DNA from: Scytalidium lignicola
Lineage: Eukaryota > Ascomycota > Leotiomycetes
NCBI GenBank assembly: GCA_002812745.2
Contig: NCSJ02000021.1
Span: forward strand, 186,001-250,000
DNA length: 64,000 nucleotides
Direction of reading: 5' to 3'
Position 1 is the first letter of the stretch; each line of letters opens with the position of its first letter. Shown piece after piece: positions 1 to 13,551 of this stretch. The position numbers and the translations under genes are program-made. The notes under the pieces were generated by a model, which was not told the origin of the DNA, searched no databases, and worked only from the letters and a program-made list of their open reading frames with translations.

Positions 1-21
1 GAAGTTAACATCCAAGGAGGA

Positions 22-1312
22 ATGTTAGAGGAAGTTGTTATACTACTAAAACAATCTACTAGGTTAACAAAGGGATTAACCGTTAGAAAATCGTCAAGAG
101 TTACAAGAAAGAAGCCAGCACCTCCATTACCTAAACCTGACCTTGAACCAGTTCTAGCACCAAGAGCCTTAAGTCCAGACCTTAATCCAGACTCTGAACC
201 AGAGGACAGTGTTGAGCAAGTCCTAATGACAACACTTAGAGAAGTTAAAATCACCAGACTAGACTTGTTCTATAAGGACAAAAAGAAGTTAAAAGTATAT
301 CTTACTTAGACAAGAACTTATTTGATATTGAACAATCACCTACTGCCTAAAGATACACATAAGGTTTTGTAAGCATCAACATACTTAAGAGGAGTAGCTA
401 AAACTTAGTTTCAACCCTTTAAAAACAAATAATTTGTTACAAACGGAGGAACAACAAACCAAGGAGTAAGAAGCATCCTTGGAAGTTGGGAAAACTATAC
501 AGGAGAACTCAAACGCTTATATGGGGATGTTAACGAAAAAANGGAATACTAAGAGACAATTAGCTTACCTTAGACAAACTAAAAGCCTTAACAAATATAC
601 AATACTTTATCACCAGTATACAATATCAGTCAACTAAGGAGAAGAGGTATATATATATCAATATAAGACTAGGTTGAAGAACTCAATCAAAGAAGAACTG
701 TACTAACAACCTGTAGTTACTATGTTCAACACCTTAATAGATTTGTCTATCAAGATTAAGAATAAGCAATATAAGATGATCTTGGACAAAAATGGAGGAT
801 CTTACTTCAACTGTAAAAAGACTAACAGCAAAAAGGATCATAAGGACCTTATGGAGTTAGACGCTATGAAAAAAGGAAAGACTTTTAAAAGAAAAGGAAA
901 GAAGCATTTCAAAGGAAGAAGCAAGAAAAGGAATTCCTTTAGAATATCCCTTGAAGAACTTGACAAAAGAAGGAAAAACAAGTTATGTTTTAAGTGTAAA
1001 CTCTTTGGATATATGGCAAATACTTATAAGAAGGACAACAAGTCAAGCATGTTAGTTAAGGTCAGAGCTATAAGAATCCTAAGAATTATGGATATCCTAT
1101 CAGAAACATCAGGAGAAGAAAGCTTAAGCGAAGAAGAGAATTCCTTGGAAGAAGAAGAAGAACAACAAAGCTTAGTAATCATACTAGAACTTACTGTTAA
1201 GACTGATGCAGATGAGATGGCAATAGCAAGAATCCTTAAAACAGACTTTGTACTTATGACAAGAACTCAACATATAAAGCACTCTCAAGATAACAACCAG
1301 AACAAAGGTTAA
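22..1312 (+). pseudogene. gag (capsid/nucleocapsid) of gypsy copy 1, degraded
   Basis: Two open stretches (22-309 and 722-1312) hold the gag N-terminal part and the nucleocapsid part. The first ends in a conserved FYKDKKKLKVYL block that recurs in copies 2 and 3 and in the older element X. The second is Lys/Arg rich and contains a decayed zinc knuckle near 986-1030: CFKC followed at the right spacing by Tyr where His and Cys are expected, consistent with G-to-A and C-to-T changes. An acidic Ser/Glu-rich tail follows. The stretch between the two open parts is broken by stops. Confidence 0.8.
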
Positions 1313-2129
1313 GGCAGATGGAGATTGATTCTAAGAGTCAGTAGAATTTGGATAATTGTACTGATGAACTTTGAGATTATACTTACAAAACAATATCCTA
1401 TTTTTGAAGAACTATTAGTCTTAAGATATTATCTCATAATCAATATAAGAGGACTAAGAGGATAAGAGATCCTAGACAGAAGTCAGCTTTTCAGAACTGT
1501 ATAATAGGAAGAAGTAACTATCAAAGTACATGAACTTGATATTAGAGATCTTACTCTTGTCTATAAGACTAATCTCCAGAGTATTGTCATAAAGAAGGGA
1601 TTACATGAATTCCTCTTACCAGTAGAAAGAACTCAGATTTAGGACAACTTTGACTAAATGCCTGAAGAAGCCTGGATAATAATTGAAGAAGGGTTAAGTT
1701 ATATTGTATAGAGAAGATATAATATACAACATAAAGAACTTCTGATGATAACCTTCTAACAAGAAAGATTAAAAGTAAAAACATAATATGGAGAAATCTA
1801 AGGTTTAGGAAAGTCAGTAGAACAATTACCTAAAACTGAATAATACTATACTCAACAAGAACAGAAAGGACTAATTGAGATTGTTGTCAAACAAGCCAAT
1901 TAAGATAAAGAAGCTTTGCTTATGGTCAATAAACTAGAAGAAGATTCATTACCTTTAAAAGCACTTATTATATTACCAGAGGAAGACAAATTAATACAGA
2001 AGATCAACCAACAGTTCAACCAAGAAGTAATAGCATATCCTCTGAATTCTGCAAAAAGAATTCCTGTAGTAAGTAATGTTTCCATCATTAAGATAAGAGA
2101 ACACCTTAAAAATGAAATAGCAGAATGAA

Positions 2130-5100
2130 TACAGGATGTACATGCATTCATAAATAATAGAAGCCTAGATGGACTCAGACTAAGAAACCTTACAAAAAGA
2201 CAAATAACATTATTTGAGGAACTTCAAGAAAATGCAAAAGATTTAGAAATCAAAGATAACATATCAGTTAATAATATTAAAAATGTTAATCTTTACTTGA
2301 TGAACAATGAAAGTTCATTATACATTGATATAACATTATACAAAAAGCCAATAAAGGCTTTGATTAATTCAAAAGCTAAAAGAAACTTTATTAGTAAACA
2401 AGTTATAAAGTAACTTAAACTTAGTATAAAANGTCAAGAACAACAACTACTTAATATCATTAGCAAATGATACTAAAGTTCAAAAGCATGTTAATGTTTA
2501 AACTTGGAACTTAGATATAAGGTATAGCAGAAGCCATCAAAAGAAGATATCTTTTGATGTTATAAGGTTAAGAACATATCAAGTTATATTAGGAATCGAA
2601 TAAATAAAGAAGTATAATCTGATAATTGATTAGAGAATAAGTATAATTACCTTCCTGGAAGAAACTATGTCTTTAAGAGTTATTCATATCAATGAAATTA
2701 TAAAACATATTCCTGAAGAATATTATGAATAACTAAAGTTATTCATAAAAAGACCTGATGATTTGGCCTTACCTGAGCACAAACCATAAGATTATAAAAT
2801 AAAGCTCAAAGAGAGGTTCAGACTAGCCTATAAACTAATTTATCAAACAACTCTTACTGAAGATAAGGTAACAAAGAAATGGTTGCTTGAAAAAATGGTG
2901 TTTAAAGGTTTGTACAAAGAAGGTTATAGCAAAGCTAGAGTATTACTACATTATACAAAGAAAGGAAACAACCTATTAAGACAACCTTGTGATGACTACA
3001 AACACTTGAATAGTAGGACTAAGAAAGACCAATACCTCTTACTATTGATAAATTCAATGATGGACAAGCTGAAGGGAACTGTTATATTCACTAAGCTAAA
3101 CTTATAGTCAGCATTTAATCTGGTTAGGATTAAAAGAGGTAATAAATAGAAAGTTACTATTCAAACGAAATACAGATTATTTGAGTTATTAGTTATGATG
3201 TTTAATATGACCAATACTCTAGCAACATAACAAAAAATAATGGACTAAATATTGAAAAAATATTTGGAGAAATTTATAATAGTATATCTTAATAATATAA
3301 TCATATACTCAAGGAGTATTAAAGAATATACAAAGCATGTTAAGCTTATTCTACAAGCATTGTAAAAGGCAAGATTACACTGCAAACCTGTTAAATATGA
3401 ATTTTATAAGGAATAAATTCAATTCTTAAGACATTGAATTTCTGGAGAAAGAATAAAAACCCTTGATGATAAAATTCAGTCAATCAAGGAATAAGAATCA
3501 CCTAAGATAATTAAGCAATTATAAAGTTTCTTAAGGTTAGCCAACTATTACTAAAAATTTGTAAAAGATTATTCTAAAATCTTTATACTATTAACTGAAC
3601 TCACCAAGAAGGATCAAGCTTATAAATGGAATGATGCTATAAGGAAAGTATTCTAGAACATAAAGAATGCCTTTGTGAAAAGAGATTTCTTAAGGATCTT
3701 TAATCTAAAAAAANGGAATAAGAATTGAAACCAATGCCTTTAATGTAGTATTAAGAACTGTATTATCATAATTACAATAAATCAGTAAACGACATTACCA
3801 AGTACTATTAACATTTTGGTTAAGAAAGCTAAATGCTATTAAAAGAAATTATCAGACATCAGATAAGGAGATGTTAATCATCGTAAAAGCTTTGAAGTAC
3901 TAAAGAGTGTATGTTGTTGATTTAAATAAAACAGTTAATATACTTTCAGATTATTATAACCTCCAATACTTCATGACAATTAAACAGTTGAATATAAGAC
4001 AAGTACAATAAGCAGAGAAATTATCTGAGTATAATTTTAAGATTACTCATGTCAAGGGAGAAGATAATGGAAGAGCAGATGCTCTGAGTTAAAAACCTAA
4101 GTACTCAGTTAAGAAAAAAGAAGAAAGTGAACTTATATTGAAGGAAGATGAAGATGGATTTCTGGTATACAATAGAGGACAACTTATAGCTATTATAATG
4201 ATAACAGACAAATACTAAGCTGATTTGATTAGTAAAATAACTAAAAAGGAAAGAGAAGGAAATGCTTTACTAAATATGACTAAAGACAAGTAGAAGAAAA
4301 TCAAAAACATATGGTATAAGAACAAAAGGCTATATATACTAACAAAACTAGCAGAAGAATTTGTTAGAGAATAACATAGTTTATTATATAATGAACATAT
4401 AAGAGTAACCTAATGCTATTATTAAATTAATAAGGATTACTTTATTATGAAACTATAGTTAATAATTAAGAAAGTAATCATAGAATGCAAAATCTATGAA
4501 AAGGCTAAGAATCCAAGAAAGAAGCCTTGAGGACAATTACACCTTATACAAATACTTAACAATCCATAGGAATTAATCGAATAAGATTTTATCATGAAAC
4601 TATCAGTTTCTACAGATTATATAATAAAGGTCAAGTATGACTTTATCTTTGTGATAACTGAACATCATATCAATTATACAATATTTGAACTGTTCAAGGA
4701 GACTTAAGGAGTAAAGAAGGTAGCTAATATATTCTTATGAAGAATAGTATTTCAATGAGGATTATTAAAACAGATAATCTCTGATAAAGATACTAAATTC
4801 ACATCTAAGTTTTGAGAAACAATAATAGCAAGAATAAGAGTTAAGAAGAAGTTGTCAACAGTATAGTATCCACAGATTAACGGAAAAACAAAACATTTGA
4901 ACGAATAGTTAAAAGGATACCTTAGATATTATATTAACTATGATTAGAACAATTAGGTTAATTACTTGTTAATAGTAGAAATAGTATACAATAGTATATT
5001 ATATAAATTAACTAAGATCACTTCATTCTATACAAATTACAGACATGAACTAGAAGAGTTTTACACTAGACTGGAATTGGAATCCACAAGTAAATCAGCA

Positions 5101-5640
5101 AAGATTTGTACAAAANCAAATAGAAGAAATACAAGAAAANGATCAAGAACTCACTTTAATATACTAAGGAAAGAATGAAGAAGTACTATGATTATAGACG
5201 CTTGATGGAACTAGTATACAAAAAAGGGGATAAAGTTTATCTTCTTAGAAGAAATATCAAAACCACAAGACTAAGTAATAAATTAGACTAAGTAAAAATA
5301 AGATTATATAAAATCAAAGAAGTTTATAGACCTTTAACATATAAATTGAAATTATTAACAACAGTTAAGATATATTTTGTTTTTTTATGTTTTACTTCTT
5401 AAATTAGTACTTAAGAATGCTTAAACTCTAATGTTAGAAGAAGTTGATCTGGAAAGAGAATATAAAGTTGAGAAAATCATTAGCTATAGGATATATTATA
5501 AGAAATTACAATACTTAGTTAAATAGATAAGATATCCAGAGAATAAGAATGAATAAGAACCTACTTCTAATCTCATAAGTTGTAAAGAGTTACTAAAGGC
5601 ATATCACCGAATTCATCTTAGAATGGATTTCCAAGTGATG
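2130..5640 (+). pseudogene. pol of gypsy copy 1 (protease, RT, RNase H, integrase, chromodomain), degraded
   Basis: About 2280-2420 matches an aspartic protease core (ALI-[D/N]-S followed by KRNFIS). About 2760-3420 is reverse transcriptase; 2883-3107 reads through HLNSRTKKDQY and IFTKLNL, the family's palm motifs. About 3710-4110 is RNase H and about 4370-5180 integrase. About 5449-5640 is a C-terminal chromodomain (KKLQYLVK then a stop where Trp is expected, then a ...YP motif). Many in-frame stops; no intact frame. The chromodomain places the element among the chromoviruses, whose integrases are known to favour heterochromatin; that role is family knowledge, not visible here. Confidence 0.85.
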
Positions 5641-5719
5641 GAATTACAAAGTCAAAGAAGAAAGGGTTAACAGTAGAAGAAGAAGTTATACTTAAGTCAG
5701 CAGAATACAATTCTTAGGA

Positions 5720-6199
5720 TTATAAAGAGTTTTGTTTCTCTTGCTTCTCTTTCTCTTCTATGACATCTAACTTGTCAAGGGTCTTCAGCTTACGACAAAA
5801 CATCTTGTCAGTGTACTTCTAAAGGAAGTTTTACTACTTATAAAGCCAAGCAAGACAAACTACCTTTTTAGTCATCTCCTAGGAGATAAAGGCTAAAGCT
5901 TATGTAATTTTCTCTTCCTTCTTATCTAGACATGCCTTTTCTCTTTGATAAACATCTCAAGAGGAAACAGGCAAATCGTCATAATCATACCTTTACTTAC
6001 ACTAGGCATACTCACTATATCTACTCAAATTGGAAACCATTTTACAAGTTTTGCCATTTCGCTGACAGAAGGAACAAGGAGACATTTTGATATTGTTATC
6101 CTCAATATAATCTCCTAGACTTAACCTTTCTTTGTATTTCCTTGATCTTCCTTTTTCTTCTGGAACAATGTCATCAGAATACGAGCGTTTTGGTAGCAT
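5720..6199 (-). pseudogene. antisense ORF of gypsy copy 1: Zn-cluster plus predicted coiled coil, RIP-broken
   Basis: Reading the minus strand from an ATG at 6199 gives 160 codons in one frame to 5720, with several internal stops. Residues 42, 45 and 52 are Cys and residues 61, 64 and 71 are Tyr, giving the spacing x2-x6-x8-x2-x6 at 5987-6076. The other two gypsy copies have Cys at the positions that are Tyr here, so the ancestral motif was probably six cysteines resembling a Zn(II)2Cys6 cluster. A Glu/Lys-rich C-terminal half (about residues 85-155) looks coiled-coil forming and ends in a KEKQEK-like run. An upstream ATG at 6229 would add ten residues. It lies entirely between the chromodomain and the 3' LTR on the strand opposite to pol. 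I do not recognise a named family. Confidence 0.7.
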
Positions 6200-6288
6200 G
6201 TTAAAAGGAAAGAATAGATTAACAAACAATAAGATTGTTCATAACAGTAATTAAGCATCAGGGTAATGTTAATGCAGAAAAAGGATAA

Positions 6289-6641
6289 TGTTATAAGTTT
6301 TACCTAACAAGCTGATTAGTATAAGCCTAAGGCTTGATACACGACAAAGTGTATATAGAGAACCTAGTAATCATATAACTAAGACCTAGAGGACCTAAGG
6401 AGGTCTAAGGGGTCCACAGACCTAGGAGACCTGAGGAGGTCCAGGAGGTCCAGTTGTATTTTATTATTTATATAAGCATGCTATAAGAATATAAGAGTAA
6501 ACTCCTTATGTTCAACCTAAATACATTACTAGATCCTACCCATAACTTAATTGTTTGCTTGTATGTCATACGTTTCTACTGTCCCTGAACATCTACCTTA
6601 CCCCTGCTATCCAGTGACCTGGATAGCGTAGTTTTATAACA
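6289..6641 (+). repeat. 3' LTR of gypsy copy 1
   Basis: Begins TGTTATAAG and ends GTTTTATAACA (TGTTA...TAACA ends), 353 bp, and aligns with four other LTRs in the window. A decayed polypurine tract (gcagaaaaaggata) lies directly upstream. A TATATAAG box is at 6469-6476. A cluster of GGACC/GGTCC-type units lies at about 6390-6455. Confidence 0.92.
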
Positions 6642-6863
6642 ATACCTATAACATTTTGTTTTATAATTTAAGTATTTTTATACTTATTTTTATATAAGAT
6701 TTAAAGTACTTTTATATTAATTTTCAGTAGACTAACTAATCAGTCCAGACTAGACTAAATTGTAAGTTTTATAAGGATTATGCTTAGACTATAGATTGTA
6801 TGAAAATTTTAAGACTAGATTATAAGATTATAATCTAGTCTAATTTAAAAAATGAAAACTATA

Positions 6864-7057
6864 TGTTAGTAAAATAGTAGTTATGTACATATGATATTCA
6901 TATGCCCTTGTAAGCTAGTCCTGATTAAGTAGTAGGAACAAGTAAAGCTCTTACAGCTTTGCTCTCTTACCCTTAATTGTACAACAACTATAGAATAGCA
7001 TAACAAGTATATTACATATAATTGTGTACTGTACTTTGTACTACAAGTAAACTAATA
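6864..7057 (+). repeat. 5' LTR of copia element
   Basis: 194 bp, starting TGTTAGTAAAATAG and ending in a decayed form of the CCGACA end seen in the 3' LTR. Relative to the 3' LTR it shows mainly G-to-A and C-to-T changes (for example GTACATATG where the 3' copy has GTACATGTG), as expected for RIP. Confidence 0.9.
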
Positions 7058-7849
7058 TTAATCAGTTTGTACATACAAATCAAGAGATTATCATTCAATT
7101 AGTTAAACATTAAGCAGTCTACTTTTAAAGTTGAATCTTAAGAGATTACAACTTTTNGTTTAGTTGGATATCCAACAGTCTACTTATAAAATTGAAATCC
7201 ACTTAATCAAAAGGGAAAACAACTATTTACTAACTTATAATTTGATTGGTTAAATGTTAAGCAGTCTACTTTTGTAATTATTGTTATTAAACCTGTTTTT
7301 GCTAAAAACAATATATTTGGTTAAATATTAAGCAGTNTACTTANAAANTTNTNTAATNAGNTAATTAANTAATTCTATTTGAAAAANTACTCTTTTANAA
7401 CTTATTTTCATCAATTTNTTATTNAAAAACTANTTATATTCTTTATTACTCTTCTTATAAACTNGAAACAACATGTTAAAACNATAATCTTTTACNTTAC
7501 CTTCACTTTTATCATAGAANTACAAGNNTNTANAAGTATACAANAGAATTTAANANCTTATAAAANTATGATGATNANGAAGACTAAGAAGCTATTNTAT
7601 CCTTGAAGANATTTGTCNAAGCCNTTAAGATTATANAGTTTACTACTTNTAAGTAAATACTCTTTNTACTCAAGTATAACTAGNTTTGCTTTTTAGTTAC
7701 TTAAGTACTTTGTACTAGTATTAATAGACAGTAATGTAAAGCTCAGGAATAATAAGAAACATAATANAAACAGAAGATANAANANGGAATACAAGNNNAA
7801 ANANGNTANAAANTATTATAAAGATAATNAAAAGCATTATAAANGTNAA

Positions 7850-10800
7850 TTGAATAACATTAATTAAGAAATAAAAATGGAGAATAAACTTTAAAGATGT
7901 TATTATAAAGGATATACAAGAATACTTAACTACTAAGGTTTACAAGTATTATCTTGACAGAATTAATAATATAAACTTATAAAACTTATTCTAAGAGGAC
8001 TTCAAGAACTTTATAATTGATACCTTTAAGGTTATTACTTAGAAAGAGATATAAAGCTTATAGAATTACCTTTGTTATNGTANTATANATGTAATNTATA
8101 ATACTAAGAGTATTACAATTACTTAAACTCTTGTAGACNTNATATAAGAGAAAGAATAATACTTATAAAGTGAAGAAGANTTTCAATATACTTCTTAAGA
8201 CCTTTAAAAAGGACTTATTACCTTTNTANTTATTATACTTNTTATAGTTACTTANNTTANAAATGNTCAAATNAACNTNAAGGTNTTCANTTTAATNTAT
8301 ACAAGNTAGGAATCAAGTACTTTTCTNANCTTTATAACCTNTTANAATAANTACTAACANTTTTANANGTTGTAACAAGATTACAACTCTTATTATAAGC
8401 TTAACTTATTATTATTATCTTTAACTTGGCTTATATATATAAAATAAGTCTCTGATATTGTCAAGATGTATATAAAAGACTAGAAGTACAATGGAGTAAC
8501 TAATAACTTTGAATATAAATTGATAATCTTCAAGAGTTATTGTGAATAAGTAGAATTATTAAAGGAATTCTATATTAAAGCATTCTTTACCATGTTAACA
8601 AGGCTAGTAAAAGGCTATTTTATTATTAATAATCTTGTTAAATGTATGTTNGAAGAAGTATGTACTTACTTATATAACTTTTACAAANGACTTACATANT
8701 ATNNTTGAATNCATANTGAATANGAAGGNATAATGTTAACCTTGATNATAATTNTAAACCTTAGGAAAACAATACTTAAGAATATACAATTACTTATTAA
8801 CAAGCTTTAAGAGCTTTAATATAACCTTCAACTAACTTATAAGACAGTTAATATTCTTTATAAGAAGTTGATTACTGNTTGTTAAGGATTTCTAATATGT
8901 AAATATGTTATTTCAAACTTANTAAGAGACTTAAAGCAACTTATNAACAAACTTTACTNNTTTATTATNTTATATNAAAAGGAAAAAGAANAAGAATANT
9001 ATAATGAAANNTACTTTACANACTNTCATTATTATANTAATNANANAGTAAANTAACAATTNAATTNATAAGGCNTTAANNATATTANTNTATACTCTTA
9101 NACATAAGGAAGATNCTTTATATGTAAAAGNNAAGGATGNTGATNATAAAAACACTCACAAGAAGAGTAAGATATAAAGAAAGTATATTTCAAAACCAGA
9201 AATATAAGTAAATTTAATTCTAACATTTATAACTTTAAACAATGTTTTAATGAACAGTTTAAACAATATGTTGTTAATTATGAAGGAAGTGACTTTGAAG
9301 AGGAATTAAACCTTACTTTTAAGACCTTATTTGTTAACAACAACTTAAAAACAAACCTTGATAAACCTGACTAGCTTAAAACTACATTCTTTATTACAAT
9401 TACATTCTTTACCTTATGTAGAAGTTTCCTAGTAGAATTAGTTATACTAATTACTATAGAATTAGCCAATAACACTTTCTTATACCAACTAACTATCAAG
9501 ATGCTAACGACTAAGAATTACCCTTAAGAACTTAACCTAAAAACCTTTACAACAATCACAATGGAAGTATACAGTGTAAAGAGCTTAACAAAGTACAATT
9601 CAAGACAATTTCATAGAATCTTGATTAATACAAGAACTACAAAGCATTTTACAGTTGGTTACAGTCAATTCGAAGCTTTATAATGAGTAGACTAAATTAT
9701 AACACTGAATATTATAACTAAAGGTATAATAACAGTACAATTCGGAATTGAGAGCACAATTTCAATAAGTTTTATACTAGTGAATATACTAATTGGACAA
9801 ATTAAATTCTATATAATTAAGTTGACTATACTCTTTTTATTATACTTAACAAATATAGACTAATTAAGCATGTATTTCAATAACCTTATAAACTTATTTA
9901 TTACCTTACAAGGAAGTATTCTAATCATATAATGATTTAGCTATAACNTTTTTACTTTAGGATATATCTTTATATACTCTTGTTTTTAATTCATTAAAGA
10001 AAAACCTTTATTTCTTAATTAATGTAAAATTATAACGTTTATACTAACATTTTAACTACTTGTTAATAGTTAGATTATAATGTATATTAGACTATGCAGG
10101 CTATGATATTAATAAGAATATATTAGAATACTTTACCAAGTTCTATACTTATTGCCAACACTATAAGAAGTTGTCAAGAAGATTCAGATTCAACTTATAA
10201 GACAATGTCAACTTCAATTACTTTATTATTATCAACATTTTCTACATTGATAGTAAACTTGTACTTTATATTGTCAATGAAGGAATATGTTATCAAGCTA
10301 GTAAATAGCTCCAAAATATTAGTGCAAAGTACATTTAAGACACTTTACAAGCTTGTTAGATTAACACTTACTTAAGACTTCCAGACTAGATTATAATTAA
10401 CATTAAAAAAGAACTTCATCAATAAGAAGTTCTAGTAAAGTGTTATAACCATAAGAATGACCTTAAAAGTAGTTCTAGTAAAAGCTTATAACTCAATTAG
10501 CTATATTGAACAATATTATACACTTGTATAATGTATTTACTAGATAATTACAGTTGAAATCCACAATCTTGACAAAGATATAACTTTACAAATGATGTTC
10601 AAGGCTGTTAACAATTCAATAGGACTTGATAGACTTGTCCTTATACTATTGGTTTATAATACTTACTTATATATGTTAAAACTCAACACTTTAGCCTTAA
10701 CTATAAGCTAGAGAGTCATAACGATTAAGAAGGTTATAAAGGAAATCAACAAAATCAAGGCAAAATGATAAGTACAAGACATGATCAACATGTGTAACAG

Positions 10801-12720
10801 CCTTGATGTAAGCATTATTTACGACTTACTGCTAAATTCAGATGTTCTTATATAGAGAGCAAAAAACACAGGCTAGAATAGAAGTTAAGAAGGGTTATAC
10901 AAGCTTGTAAGTATAGACGGAGAAATGTATGTATTAACATTACCACATGAGAATATACTATTCAGGTCAATGGTTATAAAACTATACCTTATACCTATGG
11001 AAGGAATCGATAGAATTAAGTTACTAAAGCTAGAGCTAGAAACTATAGTCATTAAAGAGTACTAAGAGGAGCTTAACAAGTCAACTATAACTATTACTCT
11101 ACTATTAGTACTACTAGTAAAGCATAAACGTAGAAGACCTTGTAAATACCTTGAAGTCACTGTCTTCTTACAAGATGAAGAACTTAAACAACCTTAATTT
11201 ACAGCCTTATGTCAAGCTAAAATATTAAGACTACTTGAAAAGGGCGTTTTCAAGATTGTAGACCTTCAAAGTATGCTTAACAATATACATATATTCAACG
11301 TTAGGTTTGTAGACAAAATCAAGAACAAAGGAATTGAAAAAGCTTTTGAAAAGTTATACCTTATAGTATAAACTTACAAGGATAACATGAAGAAGCTTGT
11401 TTTAACTTAATCACTTATTATTCAGTATGTTAACCAGCATATTATTCTCTATATCACTATCATGAAGTATAAAGACATGAGTTTGTACTTATAAGACATT
11501 TCACAAGTGTATGTACAGTTTACTACTTTGTTGAATTAGGATTTCTACATACAACTACCTTCAAAGCTTATAGAATAACTTAGTCTTTACAAAGGTTCAA
11601 TTCTATAAGTTGTAAAATCATTTTACAAAGTCTTTGAAACTGGAAACTACTAGTTTTAAACTTATTACTCTTATTATGTTAAAGTGTTTGTTATGAAATT
11701 GTTAATATATAACCTTTGCTTATTGTATAATACTAAACCTTTTAGTGTTATAAAGCTTTAAACTGACAATACCTTGTTTGTTAAAAATGTTTAATTTATT
11801 GAACTTGAGTAAGAACAACTGAAAAAGGCTAATTTCTTAATAAAAGAATATGAAACATTGATTATTAACAAGGGAATCAAGTTTAATAAGAGTATTATAC
11901 AATTGAACAATACTAGAATTTCACTTACTTAAGTGTACCAGTATATTAATCTACAACTTGTAATTAGGAAATCAGTTACTATAATAAGCTTATGAGGAAT
12001 TATATACTAAAACCTTATTATCAAAGAACAATATATTATACAATATACTCAAGGAGTATATATAACTTCAGTTTGCTAATTAGAAGTGTTATATGACTTA
12101 TCAGTAACTGCTTAAGTTATTAATCCTAGCCAAGAAGATATGAAATTACTGAATAAACATTTACAATAGCAGATTTAGAATATTATTAAGGGAATACAAT
12201 TTATTAAGCTTGATAAGAAGATGTTACAACTATTAATCTTTACAAATGTCTTATTTATGAATAACAAAGACTTATCATCATAAATTAACTATATCATAAT
12301 ACTTATAAATTAGAAGGGAAACATGAATACATTACACTAGATGTTAGTCAAGTGCAAGAGGGTTATACACAATGTTTTAGCCTCAGAACTGTATAGAATA
12401 ACTTATGGGTTTGATATAAGAGTTATAATCAAGTCAACTATCAAAGGAATCCTCAAAATCAACTTTTTACTAGTTATATATACAGATTCAAGGTCATTGT
12501 ACAATTACCTTGTCAAGTTAAGAATTACACAGGAAAAGCAGCTTATAATTGACATGATGTACCTTTACCAAGCATATGAACAACGCCAAATCGTTAAGGT
12601 ATGATAGATTGAAGGAATTACAAATCCAGTTAATTTTATGACCAAAGGAAAACCATCTAACACTCTGAAACAGCTGTTGGATATGAATAAAGTACAATTG
12701 AAAGTAGTAAAATAAGTAGA
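7850..12720 (+). pseudogene. copia gag-pol, degraded
   Basis: Gag-like sequence lies around 7900-9300. Around 10560-11010 is the C-terminal part of integrase. Reverse transcriptase follows from about 11200 (NVRFVDKIKNKG, then a mutated Gln/Leu run) to about 12150. The RNase H part is clearest at 12180-12700: open segment 12341-12604 carries CKRVIHNVLASELY and YTDSRSLYN, the catalytic Glu and Asp motifs of copia RNase H, followed by NPVNFMTKGKP. Numerous in-frame stops and Ns make it non-coding. Confidence 0.85.
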
Positions 12721-12869
12721 ATGTAACAGTGTAAGTGGTAGAACAGAGAATCATACAGAGGAGGGATTTGGAGCTATTCCCAATTAGGCAATTAGCATGT
12801 GATTAGGAAAACTCTATGAATCTGTGTTTTAGGAGTTACAACGTACAGCCATTTTTAAAGTAGTTCCAG

Positions 12870-13063
12870 TGTTNGTAGAATAGTGGTTACGTACATGTGA
12901 TATTCACGTGCCATTGTAAGCTAGTCCTGATTAGGTAGTAAGAACAAGCGAGGCTTCTACAGCTTCGCTCTCCTACCCCTAATCATAGAACAACTATGGA
13001 ATAGCACAACGAGTATATTATGTATAATTGTGTACCGTACTTCGTGCTACAGGTGAACCGACA
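12870..13063 (+). repeat. 3' LTR of copia element
   Basis: 194 bp, starting TGTTNGTAGAATAG and ending GTGAACCGACA. Nearly identical in layout to the solo LTR at 47135-47327 (opposite strand) and much less mutated than its own 5' partner. It holds the internal GC-rich hairpin described for the solo LTR. Confidence 0.92.
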
Positions 13064-13144
13064 GTATATTTATTGATTATTAAATGAATAAATAGATTTC
13101 AAAGTTTGGTTAAATATAATTAGGTATTTGTTGAGTTATTAATG

Positions 13145-13202
13145 TACAGTTTTCGTTGATTTTGCAGTAAATTTCAGTGAGCCGGTGGACCGGGAATTAC
13201 GT
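13145..13202. repeat. Orphan terminal inverted repeat of a pogo-type MITE
   Basis: The stretch ending GGACCGGGAATTACGT followed by TA resembles the right end of the MITE at 14654-15090, including the preceding TTGATTTTGCAGTAAA segment. No matching left end is visible nearby; the copia insertion may have removed or displaced it. Only one end is present, so this is a remnant. Confidence 0.6.
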
Positions 13203-13551
13203 TACGCNAAAAGATTTAAAATTACTATTTCTCAATCTATCGAACAGGGAAAAGCTACTAACCTTCGATTGAAATTAAAGTATAAATAATTGCATGGCTA
13301 TAATTTATATTATACAAGGCAACTTACTGATATTTAACATTTTACATGGTATGTTGTAGTATAAAGGTGTTAATGTTATTTCTAATCTCTCAAGACATCT
13401 CTCAAGCGTCAATTCATTTTGAATGTGTACTACGATAGCATTATTATGTAAATAAATGGTCACTCCAAGCATAAATTAGTATTAATAGATGACTCGCAAA
13501 CTGAATTGGACATAACTTCTGCTAAAGACTAATATCACGCATCATGTATAA
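13203..13551. other. Intergenic, 3' of isochorismatase-like gene
   Basis: 349 bases of moderate AT content between the orphan TIR and the stop codon of the minus-strand gene. I see no coding region or repeat. Confidence 0.5.

Larger units (their letters stand above)
1..6641 (+). mobile_element. Ty3/gypsy chromoviral LTR retrotransposon, copy 1 (5' end outside window)
   Basis: The order gag, protease, reverse transcriptase, RNase H, integrase, chromodomain, antisense ORF and 3' LTR can be followed in degraded translations and matched to two full copies at 28788-35951 and 55887-63274. Position 1 corresponds to about 29320 in copy 2, so roughly 530 bases (5' LTR and start of gag) lie outside the window. 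Stops are mostly TAA/TAG/TGA where the family has Gln or Trp, which is the RIP signature. Several Ns sit in A/T runs. The element cannot be functional as read. Confidence 0.93.
6864..13063 (+). mobile_element. Full-length Ty1/copia LTR retrotransposon, RIP-mutated
   Basis: Flanked by two 194 bp LTRs. The internal part gives decayed gag, integrase, copia-type reverse transcriptase and RNase H in the order expected for Pseudoviridae (integrase before RT). The flanking bases are CTATA on the left and GTATA on the right, a near-match to a 5 bp target duplication. The centre (7330-9130) is dense in Ns and very AT rich. The 5' LTR is visibly more mutated than the 3' LTR. Confidence 0.92.
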
